From: Micromonospora profundi
Lineage (GTDB): Bacteria > Actinomycetota > Actinomycetes > Mycobacteriales > Micromonosporaceae
Assembly (NCBI RefSeq): GCF_011927785.1
Contig: NZ_JAATJK010000001.1
Span: forward strand, 6,388,501 to 6,452,500
Direction: 5' to 3'
DNA length: 64,000 nucleotides
Position 1 is the first letter of the stretch; each line of letters starts with the position of its first letter. Shown in pieces: positions 1-11,427 of the stretch. A program made the position numbers and the translations under genes. The notes beneath the pieces were generated by a model. That model made no database searches. It saw only the letters and a program-made list of their open reading frames with translations, and was not told where the DNA came from.

Positions 1-1
1 G

Positions 2-199
2 GTCATCGGTGAGGGTCGGGAGATCGGGTACGTCCGCTTCGGCGCCACCGGCGGCGCCCCCGATCCACGCCCCGGCGACGGCGGCGTCCCCGGCCCGGGT
101 GGCACCGGCCCAGGTGGCACCGGTCCCGGGGGGCCGGGCGACGACAGCACCTGCGGTCCGAAGAGGGAACTCTGCCCCGAAGGCAGCAAGGACGGCTGA
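2..199 (+). CDS. C-terminal tail of an unidentified protein (5' end outside window)
   Basis: The frame is open from the first bases of the window to a TGA at 197-199 and gives about 65 residues. It begins VIGEGREIGYVRFGA and continues into a Gly/Pro-rich stretch with PGPGGT-type repeats, ending with a Cys-containing charged tail (STCGPKRELCPEGSKDG). Low-complexity Gly/Pro tails with a pair of cysteines are common at the ends of secreted or membrane actinomycete proteins. Too little is visible to name a family. Another frame (9-224) is also open but reads as pure Ala/Pro shadow sequence. I prefer the frame starting at base 2 because it has a structured start and an ordinary termination before the next gene. 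Confidence 0.4.
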   Translation, partial: VIGEGREIGYVRFGATGGAPDPRPGDGGVPGPGGTGPGGTGPGGPGDDSTCGPKRELCPEGSKDG

Positions 200-336
200 G
201 CCAGGCCCGCCGACCGGGCGTTAAGGCGTGGTGAAGGGCGGTATGACCGGACGTCGTCGGAGCCCGGCCGGCGCGGCGGATGAGAGCACCGTCCCAGCAG
301 CAGCCCGGCGGGTGGGAATGATCGACCGGTCTGCCC

Positions 337-342
337 TAGGCT
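337..342 (+). promoter_or_regulatory. -10 element of probable leaderless fumarase promoter
   Basis: TAGGCT fits the actinobacterial TANNNT box and sits 8 nt before ATG 351, so transcription would start at or next to the start codon. No Shine-Dalgarno sequence is visible. The -35 region is not obvious. Confidence 0.5.
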
Positions 343-350
343 TGCCGCTC

Positions 351-2018
<1,668 letters not shown>

Positions 2019-2033
2019 CGACGCGTACGCGCA

Positions 2034-2067
2034 AAGGGGGTGCCGGGCAACGGCCCGGCGCCCCCTT
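2034..2067 (+). terminator. Strong hairpin after fumarase
   Basis: A 15-bp stem (one G-T pair) with an AACG loop starts 15 nt after the stop codon: AAGGGGGTGCCGGGC pairs with its complement, and no U-tract follows. This is typical of actinomycete intrinsic terminators. The remainder of 2068-2350 shows no coding signal that I trust. Confidence 0.75.
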
Positions 2068-2350
2068 CGTCGTCGGCGCCCCACCGACATCGGTGCGCGC
2101 AGCCCGCTCGGGTCGGACCCGCGCACCGCCCCCGTCGGTCCCCGTCAACATCGACCCGACGATCGTCCGACAGCCCGCCCTCGATTCGCTCTCACGTCAC
2201 TATCGCAGCCGTGGACGGGTCGGTTCGGCGAGGTCATCGACGCGCCGCCCCGCTCGGGTGTTGCCAGAACGCGACGGACTTTCCGTTGTCGCACCTCGAA
2301 TGACCTGGTACTGACTTGATCGACCGGCTTCATGGCGATGGGAACGACCT

Positions 2351-5300
2351 GTGGACGTGCAATTTCTGGTCCTGGGACCGGTGCGGGCCTTTGTGGACGG
2401 ACAGGAAGTGGACCTGCCGCGGCGACAGGTCCGACTGCTGCTCGGTCTCCTGCTCCTCGAACCGTGCCAGCCGATTCCGGTGGACCGGCTGGCCCAACTC
2501 CTCACGGCGGACCGGCAGGTTTCGAACCCGAGGGGCACCGTGCAGACCGCCGCCGCCCGGCTACGCGGCTGCCTGGCAGCGGCCGGGTCGGCAGCCCAGC
2601 TGGTCCGGGAGGGGCAGAGCTACGCACTGCTGACCCAGCCCGAGCAGATCGACGCCCAGCGTTTTCGGACTCTGGCGGACCGCGCCCGCCACGAGCAGCA
2701 ACCGGCCGAGCGTGCCAGGCACGGGCGGGAAGCCCTGGCACTGTGGCGGGACGACCCGCTGGCGGACGTCGCCTCGGACGAACTGCGACGCCGGGTCGGC
2801 AGGCCGTTGATCGAGATCCATCGGCAGCTTCTCGAACTGTGCGTCGCGGCCGACCTGCAGATGGGCCGCCACGAACAGGTGGTGGTCGAACTGACAAAGG
2901 TGACCGAGTCTCAGCCGCTCAACGAGCAGCTGATCAAGTTGCTCATGCTGGCGCTGTACCGGTCCGGGCGTCGACAGGACGCCCTGGCCGCATTCCGTCA
3001 GCACCGGACGTCGATCACCCGGGATCTGGGCCTTGATCCCGCCCCCGAGCTGCGCGACCTCGAGGTGGCGATAATCCGCGAAGACCCCGATCTGGATCTC
3101 CCGGCGGGCCCGCCCGGCGAACCTCGCACCATCTCGCCCCCCACGCAGATCATCGACCAGGCGCCGGACGCGGGAGGGCAGATCCGGTTCGGCATCCTGG
3201 GACCGCTGCACGTCGGTGGCGGCGCGACCACCGTCACCGCCGGTCGCGACCGGATCGTGCTCGCCATGTTGCTGCTGCGCCCCGGTCGGCTGGTGCCGGG
3301 CGAGGAGTTGGTCGACGCGGTCTGGGAGGAGTACCCGCCGGCCACCGCCCGAGCCCAGTTGCAGACCTGCGTGTCGCGGCTGCGGGGGCGCTTCGCGGAG
3401 CTGGGGCTGGCGCCAGAAATCATCGCCACCGACCCAGACGGCTACCGCATCCGCCTTGCCCCGGACGACCTGGACGCCGAGGTCTTCGCCCGAGGCGTCG
3501 AGTCCGCCCGCGCCGCCGCCGCAGCCGGCCGGTTGAGCGAAGCGGCCGAGCGGTTCCGCGCGGCCCTGGCGCTCTGGCGAGGGCCGGCGCTCGCCGGAAT
3601 CCCGTGCCGCAGCGTCCGCCGCCGCGCGCAGACGCTCGACGAGCAGCGCCTGACCGCGCTGGAGGAGCGCGTCGACGTCGAGCTGCGCCTCGGGCGGGCC
3701 CTGGAGCTGATCGACGAACTCACCGAGAGCACCGATCAGCACCCGCTGCGGGAACGACTGCGTGGCCAACTGATGCTCGCCCTGTCCTCGGTGGGGCGGC
3801 AGGCCGAGGCGCTGGCGGTCTACCGGGAGGGGCGGCGGTTCTGCGCCGAGGAGCTGGGCATCGAGCCGGGCGCCGAGTTGCAGGCGCTGCACCAGCGCGT
3901 ACTCGCCGGTGACCTGGCCCTGGCCGGGCAGTCCCCTCGGCTGGTCGGCCCCCTCCGCTCGTTGCCCCGGGCGATCGGCGACTTCACCGGCCGGCAGGAG
4001 ACGGTGGCCCGCCTCGTGAAGGAGGTGCGGGAAGGCGCCCGGATCCAGCTCATCGACGGGATGGCCGGCAGCGGTAAGACCACCCTCGCGGTGCACCTCG
4101 CCACCGCCCTCGCGGATGACTATCCCGACGCCCAGCTCTACATCGACCTGCACGGGCACAGCGAACGCACCCCGTTGACGCCGCCTGCGGCGGTGGCCAC
4201 GCTCCTACGGCAGCTCGGTGTGCCCGCGGATCGGGTGCCGGGGAACCCGGAGGACCGGTTGGCGCTCTGGCGTACCGAGTTGGCTGACCGGCGTGCGCTC
4301 GTGGTGTTGGACAACGCCGCCACCGCCGATCAGGTGACACCGCTGCTGCCCAACAGCTCGCAGTGCCTGACGCTGATCACCAGCCGCCGTCGACTCGTCG
4401 GGGTGGACGAGGGGCGGCCGTCGTCGCTTCCGGTGCTCGACCCCGACGAGGCGGTCGAACTGCTCGGGCGGGTGGTCGGCGTGGAGCGGGTCGCGGCAGA
4501 GCCGGAGGCCGCCATCGAGGTGGTCCGCCGCTGCGGTCACCTGCCCTTGGCCATCCGGCTGGCCGGTGCCCGGCTGGCCCACCGCCCTCGTTGGCGGATC
4601 GCCGACCTGGCCGAGCGACTGACCTCGCGGCCGGATCCGTTGGCCGAGTTCGAGGCGGGCGATCGGTCCGTCGGCCGCGCCTTCGCCCTGTCGTACGCGC
4701 AGGTGTCGTCCGCCGCGCAGCGCGCGTTCCGGCTGCTGGGCGTGCACCCGGGCGTGCGGTTCGACAGCGTGGTCGCCGCCGCTCTTCTGGAGCTGTCGGT
4801 ATCCGATGCGCAGGGCCTGCTGGACGAACTCGTCGACGCGAATCTGGTTGATGAGGGGGGGCCCGGCCGGTACCGACTGCACGACCTGATGCGGGAGTAC
4901 GCGCGGACGTTGGTCGCCGCGCCGGAACGCGCGGTCGAGCGGCGGGACGGCATCGAACGTCTGCTCGACCATCACCTGCAGGTCGGCGCGGTGATCGCCC
5001 GGAAGAGGGAAGTCTCCAGCAGATGGAACCTGACGCTGCTGCCCGAGCCGACCCGTGCCGACCTGGTCGGTTTGGCCGCCGAGCAGGGCCGAGCCTGGTT
5101 CGACGAGAACGTGGCCGATCTGACCGCCCTGGTCCGGCTGGCGTACGCCGAGGGTTTCCGCAGCCACTGTTGGCAGCTTGCCCGGGCCTGCTGGCACGCT
5201 CAGTACGATGGCGGCCACCTGGAGGAGTTGATCGAGACGCACACCCTCGGCCTGAGCGCCGCCGAGGAACTGGGCGACGACGCGGGCACGAGAATGATGC

Positions 5301-6160
5301 TGAACTACCTCGCGTCGGGCTACTTCCGGATGGGCCGCCTGTCGGAGTCGATCCGCCTCATGGAGCAGGCGGTCGGCGTGTACCGCAGACTCGGGCTGCG
5401 TCGCGAGGTGTGCAACGCCCTGGGCAATCTGGGCGCCGTGTACGGCCTGAACGGTGACTACCGCCGTAGCCGTGAGTGCTATGACGAATCCTTGGCGCTG
5501 GCGCGACGCCTACAGGCGTTGGGGGAGCTCACGAGCGGGCTCAACAACCTGTCGATCACCCTGCTGTTTCACGGCCAGTTGGACGAGGCGCTGGTCATCT
5601 GCCGGCGGCACCTGTTCCTGACCCGGGAGACCGGCGACGTGCGCCAGTTCGGCAGGGCCCTGGGGCACCTGGGCATGATCCGGCACCGGATGGGGGACGT
5701 GGAGCCGGCGCGTCGGTTACTGCGGCATGCGCTGCGCCTCAGGCGGCAGGAGGGCGCCCGGGTCGGCGAGGGTGAGGTGCTCAACGAGATCGCGATGATG
5801 GAACGGGAGGCCGGCCGTCCGGAGCGCGCCGCCGACCTGCACCGCAAGGCCCTGGTCGCGATGACCGAGGCGGGGGACCGGATCGAGCAGTGCACCTCGC
5901 GCAACCTGCTGGCCAGGGCGATCCTGGCACAGGGCGACGCGACAAGCGCGCTCGACCTGTATCGGCGGGTGCTCGCGGACGCCACCGGGCTGGGCGCCCG
6001 CTACGAGCAGGCCCAGGCGTTGGCGGGCATCGCCCGCTGTGTGCGCGGCACCGACCCGGCGGCGGCCCGCACCCATCTGCTCCGGGCGCTGGCCCTGCTT
6101 CAGCAAGTCGAGTCGCCGGACCGGCACGAGGTGGAGCGGCTCTTGGCCGAGCTGGGCTGA
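2351..6160 (+). CDS. Giant AfsR-like regulator with two tandem SARP (DNA-binding + BTAD) modules, NB-ARC ATPase and TPR domain
   Basis: A predicted cytoplasmic transcriptional regulator of 1269 residues, GTG start. Module 1 (about residues 1-257) begins [17 protein letters not shown] and contains a winged-helix region and a bacterial transcriptional activator domain ending in [17 protein letters not shown]. Module 2 (about 276-520) starts again with [14 protein letters not shown] and repeats the same architecture, ending [16 protein letters not shown]. An NB-ARC-type ATPase follows, with Walker [10 protein letters not shown] near residue 570, Walker [10 protein letters not shown] and [12 protein letters not shown] repeats run from about 950 to the end. 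AfsR family proteins normally carry one SARP module, so the duplication is unusual. The modules are diverged, so this is not a recent duplication. It lies between two fumarase genes, but its target is unknown. Confidence 0.88.
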   Translation: MDVQFLVLGPVRAFVDGQEVDLPRRQVRLLLGLLLLEPCQPIPVDRLAQLLTADRQVSNPRGTVQTAAARLRGCLAAAGSAAQLVREGQSYALLTQPEQIDAQRFRTLADRARHEQQPAERARHGREALALWRDDPLADVASDELRRRVGRPLIEIHRQLLELCVAADLQMGRHEQVVVELTKVTESQPLNEQLIKLLMLALYRSGRRQDALAAFRQHRTSITRDLGLDPAPELRDLEVAIIREDPDLDLPAGPPGEPRTISPPTQIIDQAPDAGGQIRFGILGPLHVGGGATTVTAGRDRIVLAMLLLRPGRLVPGEELVDAVWEEYPPATARAQLQTCVSRLRGRFAELGLAPEIIATDPDGYRIRLAPDDLDAEVFARGVESARAAAAAGRLSEAAERFRAALALWRGPALAGIPCRSVRRRAQTLDEQRLTALEERVDVELRLGRALELIDELTESTDQHPLRERLRGQLMLALSSVGRQAEALAVYREGRRFCAEELGIEPGAELQALHQRVLAGDLALAGQSPRLVGPLRSLPRAIGDFTGRQETVARLVKEVREGARIQLIDGMAGSGKTTLAVHLATALADDYPDAQLYIDLHGHSERTPLTPPAAVATLLRQLGVPADRVPGNPEDRLALWRTELADRRALVVLDNAATADQVTPLLPNSSQCLTLITSRRRLVGVDEGRPSSLPVLDPDEAVELLGRVVGVERVAAEPEAAIEVVRRCGHLPLAIRLAGARLAHRPRWRIADLAERLTSRPDPLAEFEAGDRSVGRAFALSYAQVSSAAQRAFRLLGVHPGVRFDSVVAAALLELSVSDAQGLLDELVDANLVDEGGPGRYRLHDLMREYARTLVAAPERAVERRDGIERLLDHHLQVGAVIARKREVSSRWNLTLLPEPTRADLVGLAAEQGRAWFDENVADLTALVRLAYAEGFRSHCWQLARACWHAQYDGGHLEELIETHTLGLSAAEELGDDAGTRMMLNYLASGYFRMGRLSESIRLMEQAVGVYRRLGLRREVCNALGNLGAVYGLNGDYRRSRECYDESLALARRLQALGELTSGLNNLSITLLFHGQLDEALVICRRHLFLTRETGDVRQFGRALGHLGMIRHRMGDVEPARRLLRHALRLRRQEGARVGEGEVLNEIAMMEREAGRPERAADLHRKALVAMTEAGDRIEQCTSRNLLARAILAQGDATSALDLYRRVLADATGLGARYEQAQALAGIARCVRGTDPAAARTHLLRALALLQQVESPDRHEVERLLAELG

Positions 6161-6162
6161 GG

Positions 6163-6201
6163 GCCGCGCCACTTTCCCTGCACACCGGCGGGTGGCGCGG
6201 C
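6163..6201 (+). terminator. Inverted repeat after the SARP regulator
   Basis: GCCGCGCCAC (6163-6172) and GTGGCGCGGC (6192-6201) form a perfect 10-bp stem with a 19-nt loop, starting 3 nt after the stop codon. The right arm abuts the putative -10 of the next gene. Confidence 0.55.
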
Positions 6202-6213
6202 AGGATGGTATGC

Positions 6214-7614
6214 GTGACGACTCCAGAGGCGACCGGCTACCGAATCGAACGCGACTCGATGGGCGAGGTGGAGGTGCCCGCCGAGGCGCTGTGGCGGGCG
6301 CAGACCCAGCGCGCCGTGCAGAACTTCCCGATCTCCGGCCGGGGCATCGAGCCGGCGCAGATCAAGGCGCTCGCCCAGATCAAGGGCGCGGCTGCCGAGG
6401 CCAACGGCGAGCTTGGTGTGATCGACGCGAATGTGGCCTCCGCGATCTCCGCCGCCGCCGCGCACGTGGCCGACGGCGGCTACGACGACCAGTTCCCGAT
6501 CGACGTGTTCCAGACGGGCTCCGGAACGTCGTCCAACATGAACGCCAACGAGGTGATCGCCACCCTGGCGAGCCGGGAGCTGGGCTCGCCGGTGCACCCG
6601 AACGACCACGTCAACGCCTCGCAGTCCAGCAACGACGTGTTCCCGTCCTCGATCCACCTGGCCGCCACCCAGTTCATCGTGGAAGACCTGCTGCCGTCGC
6701 TGACCCACCTCGCCGAGACGCTTGAGGGCAAGGCGGCCGAGTTCGAGACGGTGGTCAAGGCGGGCCGTACCCACCTGATGGACGCCACGCCTGTCACGCT
6801 CGGGCAGGAGTTCGGCGGGTACGCGGCACAGGTCCGCTACGGCGTGCAGCGGCTGGAATCGGCGCTGCCGCGGCTTGCCGAGCTGCCGTTGGGTGGCACC
6901 GCAGTGGGCACCGGGATCAACACCCCGCTGGGCTTCGCCGCCGCCGTGATCGACAGGCTGCGCGAGTCGACAGGGCTGCCGCTGAGCGAGGCCCGCAACC
7001 ACTTCGAGGCGCAGGGCGCCCGGGACGCGCTTGTGGAGACGTCGGGGCAGTTGCGCACTGTCGCCGTGGGTCTCTACAAGATCGCCAACGACATCCGCTG
7101 GATGGGTTCCGGTCCTCGGGCGGGCCTGCGGGAGCTGCGCATCCCCGACCTCCAGCCCGGCTCGTCGATCATGCCGGGCAAGGTCAACCCGGTGGTCGCC
7201 GAGGCCATGCGGCAGGTCTGCGCCCAGGTCATCGGCAACGACGCGACTGTCGGCTTCGCCGGCTCGCAGGGCGACTTCGAGCTGAACGTGATGCTCCCCG
7301 TGATGGGCCGCAACCTGCTGGAGTCGATCCGGCTGCTGGCAGCCGCGAGCCGGCTGTTCGCCGACCGCCTGGTGGCCGGCCTGGTCGCGGACGCCGAGGT
7401 CTGCCTGGCGTACGCCGAAGGGTCGCCGTCGATCGTCACCCCGCTCAACCGCTACCTGGGGTACGACGAGGCAGCTTCGATTGCCAAGGAGGCGCTGGCC
7501 AAGCAGACCTCAATCCGCGAGGTGGTGATCTCCCGAGGCCACGTCGACTCCGGCAAGCTCAGTGAGACCCAGCTCGACGAGGCCCTCGACCTGCTCCGGA
7601 TGACCCACCCCTGA
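6214..7614 (+). CDS. fumC: Class II fumarate hydratase (FumC)
   Basis: Oxygen-stable, cluster-free fumarase of the aspartase/fumarase superfamily, acting in the TCA cycle as a homotetramer. The 466-residue product has the superfamily signature [12 protein letters not shown] at about residues 316-327, the substrate-loop region [14 protein letters not shown], and [11 protein letters not shown]. The start is GTG 6214 ([22 protein letters not shown]). ATG 6205 in the same frame is an alternative. A CAGGAT box at 6201-6206, 7 nt upstream of the GTG, suggests leaderless initiation. The 3' end overlaps the convergent minus-strand gene ending at 7559. Having both fumarase classes so close together is notable. 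Confidence 0.93.
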   Translation: MTTPEATGYRIERDSMGEVEVPAEALWRAQTQRAVQNFPISGRGIEPAQIKALAQIKGAAAEANGELGVIDANVASAISAAAAHVADGGYDDQFPIDVFQTGSGTSSNMNANEVIATLASRELGSPVHPNDHVNASQSSNDVFPSSIHLAATQFIVEDLLPSLTHLAETLEGKAAEFETVVKAGRTHLMDATPVTLGQEFGGYAAQVRYGVQRLESALPRLAELPLGGTAVGTGINTPLGFAAAVIDRLRESTGLPLSEARNHFEAQGARDALVETSGQLRTVAVGLYKIANDIRWMGSGPRAGLRELRIPDLQPGSSIMPGKVNPVVAEAMRQVCAQVIGNDATVGFAGSQGDFELNVMLPVMGRNLLESIRLLAAASRLFADRLVAGLVADAEVCLAYAEGSPSIVTPLNRYLGYDEAASIAKEALAKQTSIREVVISRGHVDSGKLSETQLDEALDLLRMTHP

Positions 7615-7906
7615 CCTGCGGGTCGTCACGTGGTGCCGCCCAGGCGAGAAAGCGGGCGTAGAGCGCGGCGGGGTCCGGGCCGTCATGCGGGTTGAGCCGG
7701 TACAGGTCGGCGGCCGCGTCGTGCAGGACCGCGCACAGGTAGATGCTCAACGCGATCCGGTCGTGCGCGTACTCCTGGCGCAGGGTGAGCCGCGCGACCG
7801 GGCACGGCCAGGGTGCGGCGCAGACCCGGCAGAGCCAGAGCGGGCGCAGCGGCAGGTGCTGTCGACGCGGGGTAGCCGAGCGGTCGTCCGGTGCGCTCCG
7901 GGTCAT
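7559..7906 (-). CDS. Small Cys-motif protein of unknown function, partner of XRE/DUF397 loci
   Basis: 115 residues. The N-terminal third has Arg-His-rich [23 protein letters not shown], where the spaced cysteines (C-x2-C...PWPC) look like a metal-binding knuckle. A helical segment follows ([20 protein letters not shown]), then an Ala/Arg/Gly tail. Proteins of this type commonly sit beside XRE-DUF397 genes in actinomycetes and are sometimes labelled flavin reductase, for which I see no support. The start is ATG 7906, preceded by AAGGAAGG at good spacing. The gene is divergent from the XRE regulator at 8142, and its last ~55 bp overlap the end of fumC, so the C-terminus may be an extension. Confidence 0.65.
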   Translation of the reverse strand: MTRSAPDDRSATPRRQHLPLRPLWLCRVCAAPWPCPVARLTLRQEYAHDRIALSIYLCAVLHDAAADLYRLNPHDGPDPAALYARFLAWAAPRDDPQVRGGSSGAGRGPRRAGSH

Positions 7907-8141
7907 GGTGCGGCCTTCCTTGGAGCCGAATCGGGTGGGACCGCCCGACCGGGGGAGCGGGCGGTCCCTGCGGCACCGACAGGCCCGGGGGACGGGGAGC
8001 GGCGCCGCACTTCACAGTCTGGTGATCGGGCGACTACGGTCGGAAGGGTTTGGTCGCGTCGTCGTAGTCGCCCTGTTTCGGGTGGTACCGCCACTGGCGG
8101 CCGACTGGAGTTGATCGTCGGCGGGGTGGAGGGCGGCAGGC

Positions 8142-8954
8142 ATGGCCGATGGGCAGATGACGGCGGCGGCGTTCCTGATCGCGGAGCTTCGTCGGGCGCG
8201 AGCCCGACGGGGTTGGAGTCAGGACGAGCTGGCGAAGGCGGTCAACTACTCGGCGTCGATGGTCAGCGCCGTCGAGCTGGGCCAGCAACCGCCCACCGGC
8301 AAATACCTGGAACTCGTCGACCGCGCCTTGGACACGGGCGGCCTCTTCAACCGCATGTCCACCGAGCTTGTCAGCCTGGATAAGGCTCAGGTCTGGCTGC
8401 GTGGCTGGCGGAAGATCCTCGCGGAGGCGCGTGCGCTGCGATGGTTCGACCCACTCCACGTCCCTGGACTGCTGCAAACCGAGGACTATGCCCGCGCCAT
8501 CTTCGAATCCGACCGTCTGCTCGACGCCGACGAGGTTGAGCGTCGGCTGACGGACCGGATGGACAGTCAGCGGATCCTCTACGAAGACCGACCGCCGCAC
8601 CTCGTTGCTGTGGTCGACGAAGCGGTTCTCCGACGGCGCGTCGGAGGCCGGAAGGTGATGTGCGAGCAGTCTCTGCACCTAGCGCGGCTGGCGACTGAAC
8701 ACCCGAGGGTCCAGCTGCACGTCGTGCCGCGCACCGCCGACGAGTACCCCGGCCTGAACGGCCCGTTCATACTTGCCACGCTTGCCGACCACAGCGACCT
8801 TGCCTACCTTGGTGGCCAGATTGGTGGTCAGGAGCTCGACCGCCCAGCCGACCTACTCCATCTACAGTGGACCTGGGAGGCGACCCTCGGTCAGGCGTTG
8901 CCACCGCAGGAGTCGATCGAGGTGCTGAGGGAGGTGGCGGAGTCATGGAGTTGA
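8142..8954 (+). CDS. XRE-family helix-turn-helix regulator with DUF5753 domain
   Basis: 270-residue putative DNA-binding regulator. An N-terminal HTH (about residues 8-65) contains LRRARARRGWSQDELAKAVNYSAS. The C-terminal DUF5753 region includes RWFDPLHVPGLLQTEDYAR and a QSLHLARLATEHPRVQLHVVP segment. ATG 8142 is preceded by GGAGGGC. The stop overlaps the start of the downstream DUF397 gene by 10 nt, so the two are translationally coupled. This is the widespread streptomycete/micromonosporal XRE-DUF397 arrangement, in which the small protein is thought to antagonise the regulator. Some such pairs affect morphological development or antibiotic production. Confidence 0.88.
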   Translation: MADGQMTAAAFLIAELRRARARRGWSQDELAKAVNYSASMVSAVELGQQPPTGKYLELVDRALDTGGLFNRMSTELVSLDKAQVWLRGWRKILAEARALRWFDPLHVPGLLQTEDYARAIFESDRLLDADEVERRLTDRMDSQRILYEDRPPHLVAVVDEAVLRRRVGGRKVMCEQSLHLARLATEHPRVQLHVVPRTADEYPGLNGPFILATLADHSDLAYLGGQIGGQELDRPADLLHLQWTWEATLGQALPPQESIEVLREVAESWS

Positions 8955-9127
8955 CCCGAGCCCAGTGGCGTAAGAGCAGCCGCAGCGGTTCCAACGACCA
9001 GTGTGTCGAGGTGGCTACGAACCTGGGGGACGTGGTCGGGGTGCGCGACAGCAAGGACCCGGACGGACCCGTGCTCGCCGTCGACGCGTACTCCTGGCGG
9101 CTCTTCGTGGCGGCGACCCCGCGCTGA
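8945..9127 (+). CDS. DUF397 small protein
   Basis: 60 residues, with the family hallmarks WRKSSRSGSNDQCVEVA near the N-terminus and VGVRDSKDPDGPVLAVD in the centre, followed by a W-R-x-F segment. ATG 8945 lies inside the end of the XRE gene (10-nt overlap). It is the probable partner or antagonist of the upstream regulator, an inference from the conserved gene pairing. The ORF extends further upstream in frame, but that extension lies inside the XRE gene and lacks family similarity. Confidence 0.88.
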   Translation: MELTRAQWRKSSRSGSNDQCVEVATNLGDVVGVRDSKDPDGPVLAVDAYSWRLFVAATPR

Positions 9128-9215
9128 CGCGACCGCCTGCCGCGCGGCGGCGGTCGAGTTTCCCGCGCGGGTAATCGGCTCGACGGGTGTCGGGCGGCGG
9201 CGGGATGATCCGGTC

Positions 9216-9812
9216 ATGGATGGGGATGGCCTGGTGGTTCCTGCGGGGACGGAGCGGTTGCGGTTGCGGCGGTTCACGGCGGCGGATGTGGATGCGCTTG
9301 TCGAGTTGGACAGCGATCCCGAGGTGATGCGGTTCCTGACGGGTGGCGCCGCCACACCGCTGGCCACGGTCCGCGACGAGCAGTTGCCGAGGCTGTTGGG
9401 CCAGTACGACCGGCACCCAGGGCTGGGCCGCTGGGCGGGGCTCGATCGGGCGACCGGCGAGTTCGTGGGGTGGTTCGCGCTCGACCCGTCGGCCGATGGT
9501 GACGAGGCGGAGTTGGGCTACCGGCTGCGTCGCGCGACGTGGGGGCGTGGTCTGGCCACCGAGGGCTCCCGGGCGCTGGTGCGGCACGCCTTCGACGTGG
9601 TCGGGGTGCGTCGGGTGTGGGCCGAGACGATGGCGGTCAACGACCGGTCGCGGCGGGTGCTGGCGAAGGCGGGGCTGCGCCATGTGCGGACCTTCCACGT
9701 GCAGTGGGACGACCCGATTCCGGGGACCGAGCACGGCGAGGTGGAGTACGAGTTGCGGGCGCAGGAGTGGGCGGCGGCTCAGGGGCGGCCCGCGGCCCGA
9801 CGGGCACGGTAG
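9216..9812 (+). CDS. GNAT-family N-acetyltransferase (RimJ/RimL-like)
   Basis: 198 residues. It starts MDGDGLVVPAGTERLRLRRF and contains the acetyl-CoA-binding region GYRLRRATWGRGLATEGSRAL plus NDRSRRVLAKAGLRHV, typical of RimJ/RimL-like acetyltransferases. The substrate is unknown. The frame is open from 9003, but ATG 9216 fits the family N-terminus, and a GATGAT box at 9204-9209, 6 nt upstream, suggests a leaderless transcript. The last 34 bp overlap the convergent CGNR gene. Confidence 0.82.
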   Translation: MDGDGLVVPAGTERLRLRRFTAADVDALVELDSDPEVMRFLTGGAATPLATVRDEQLPRLLGQYDRHPGLGRWAGLDRATGEFVGWFALDPSADGDEAELGYRLRRATWGRGLATEGSRALVRHAFDVVGVRRVWAETMAVNDRSRRVLAKAGLRHVRTFHVQWDDPIPGTEHGEVEYELRAQEWAAAQGRPAARRAR

Positions 9813-10324
9813 GCGGTCACCGCCGCCCGGTTGCCGCAGCCGGAGTCGCAGAACCGCCGCGACCGGTTGCGGGACAGGTCGACGACCACGTTGTCGCAGT
9901 CCGGGTATTCACAGATCCGCAGCCGGCTCAGCTCACCCATCCGGACCAGGTCGGCGATCGCCATCGCCGCCTCCACTGCCATCCGGGTCGCCAGCGGTGC
10001 GTCGCGGGGCACGGCGTGCAGATGGTACGGCTGGTCGTCGTGCTGGATGAGCTGCGGCAACGCGCGGTGTTCCAGCAGCAGGCTGTTGACCACGGCGACG
10101 ACCTCGGGCGGCTCGGCGTACCAGATGCGGCGCAGCCGGGGACGCAGGTCCCGGACGGCCTGCAACTCGGCGTCGTCGCACTCGTGCCGCCCGGTGTAGG
10201 CGTGCCGGTCGAAGTAGTTGTTGAGCGCGGCCACGTCGGGCAGGAGTTCGCCCTCCCGCCCAGCGGTGTTGACAAGTGCCGCGGCGGAGATCAGCGAGTG
10301 TTCCGTGTCATGAGCGAATAGCAA
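9779..10324 (-). CDS. CGNR zinc-finger / ABATE-domain putative transcriptional regulator
   Basis: About 181 residues. An N-terminal ABATE domain (LLFAHDTEHSLISAAALVN) is followed by a C-terminal zinc finger: CEYPDCDNVVVDLSRNRSRRFC then CGNR. The arrangement C-x4-C...C-x3-CGNR is the family signature. I chose TTG 10324: AGGAG lies 5 nt upstream and homologues typically begin M(L/V)FAHDTE. An in-frame start at 10348 is the alternative. The gene is divergent from an EamA-type exporter whose start is 86 bp away, which suggests it controls that transporter. A second CGNR/exporter pair occurs at 21.1-23.1 kb. Confidence 0.85.
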   Translation of the reverse strand: MLFAHDTEHSLISAAALVNTAGREGELLPDVAALNNYFDRHAYTGRHECDDAELQAVRDLRPRLRRIWYAEPPEVVAVVNSLLLEHRALPQLIQHDDQPYHLHAVPRDAPLATRMAVEAAMAIADLVRMGELSRLRICEYPDCDNVVVDLSRNRSRRFCDSGCGNRAAVTAYRARRAAGRP

Positions 10325-10410
10325 CTTGACTCCTGTCACAGGTGCCACCTAGCGTCATCAGCGCAAGGGTAGTTTGCTCATGACATCTTTGCCGTCCCGA
10401 GGAGAGCGAA

Positions 10411-11370
10411 ATGCACCAACGACCCGCCGCAGGCGCCATGCTGGCGGTGCTCTCCGCGGTCACCTTCGCCACCTCGGGCACCTTCGCACGTTCGCTCATC
10501 GACGCCGGCTGGTCGGCCGAGGCCGCAGTGGTCTGCCGGGTCGGCATCGCCGCCCTCGTGCTCGCGATCCCCGCGGTGCTGTCGCTGCGGGGCAAATGGC
10601 ACGTGCTGCGCAGCAACCTCACGGCGGTCGGGATGTTCGGCCTGCTCGGGGTCGCGGTAGCCCAGGTGTGCTTCTTCAACGCCGTGCGCTACCTGCCGGT
10701 CGGCGTCGCGCTCATGCTGGAGTACCTCGGCATCGTCCTCGTCGTCGCGTGGATGTGGCTGCGGCACGGGCAGCGTCCCCGCCAGCTCACAGTGATCGGC
10801 TCGGTGGCAGCCCTGTGCGGCCTGGCATTCGTGCTGGACGTCACCGGCACCGGCAGCTTCCACCCCGTGGGCGTGCTCTGGGGGCTGGGTGCCGCAGTGG
10901 GTCTGGCCGGCTACTTCGTACTCGCCGGCCGCGCCGACCCCCGGCTGCCCTCCGTGGCCCTGGCCAGCGGCGGAATGGCCGTCGGCGCCGTCGCGCTGCT
11001 GCTTGTCGGGCTGACCGGCCTGCTGCCCCTGCACGCCACGTTCGGCGAGGTCACCTTCGCCGGGCAGCGCACCAGTTGGCTGCTGCCCATCGCCGGGCTG
11101 TCACTGATCGCCGCCGTCGTCGCGTACCTCACCGGAGTCGCCGCCGCCCGCATCCTCGGTGCCCGCCTGGCCTCATTTGTCGGGCTGACCGAGGTGCTCT
11201 TCGCCGTGCTGATCGCGTGGCTGTTCCTCAACGAACTGCCGACCGCCTGGCAGTTGTTCGGCGGCACGCTGATCATCGCCGGAGTCGCGCTGGTCCGCCT
11301 CGACGAGATGCGCGCAACGCCGGCCATGCCCGTACCGCCCAAGCCCGCGCTGGCCGTCGACGGGCGGTGA
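10411..11370 (+). CDS. EamA/DMT-family transporter
   Basis: 319-residue integral membrane protein with about ten hydrophobic segments in the two-fold EamA repeat, e.g. LLGVAVAQVCFFNAVRYLPV in the first half and FVGLTEVLFAVLIAWLFLNE in the second. Members export amino acids or other small metabolites; the substrate cannot be told. The start is ATG 10411 with GAGGAG upstream. It is divergent from a CGNR regulator, the probable controller. Confidence 0.88.
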   Translation: MHQRPAAGAMLAVLSAVTFATSGTFARSLIDAGWSAEAAVVCRVGIAALVLAIPAVLSLRGKWHVLRSNLTAVGMFGLLGVAVAQVCFFNAVRYLPVGVALMLEYLGIVLVVAWMWLRHGQRPRQLTVIGSVAALCGLAFVLDVTGTGSFHPVGVLWGLGAAVGLAGYFVLAGRADPRLPSVALASGGMAVGAVALLLVGLTGLLPLHATFGEVTFAGQRTSWLLPIAGLSLIAAVVAYLTGVAAARILGARLASFVGLTEVLFAVLIAWLFLNELPTAWQLFGGTLIIAGVALVRLDEMRATPAMPVPPKPALAVDGR

Positions 11371-11423
11371 GACAGTGGGTCGCGCCTGTCGCGCCTGGCC
11401 TCCGATGGCGGTGAGACAGTGGG
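11363..11423 (+). repeat. 17-bp direct repeat around the EamA stop and HAD start
   Basis: GGCGGTGAGACAGTGGG occurs at 11363-11379 and again at 11407-11423, 44 bp apart. The first copy includes the transporter stop codon; the second forms the upstream and start region of the HAD gene. A small local tandem duplication is the simplest explanation. Confidence 0.7.
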
Positions 11424-11427
11424 CAGC

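Noticed and set aside
9..224. 71-residue ORF at the left edge
   Set aside because: Pure Ala/Pro shadow; the frame starting at base 2 reads as a sensible C-terminal tail with a proper stop.
7559..7906. Flavin reductase annotation for the Cys-motif protein
   Set aside because: The protein is only 115 residues with no flavin-binding motif; the label seems to be propagated rather than supported.
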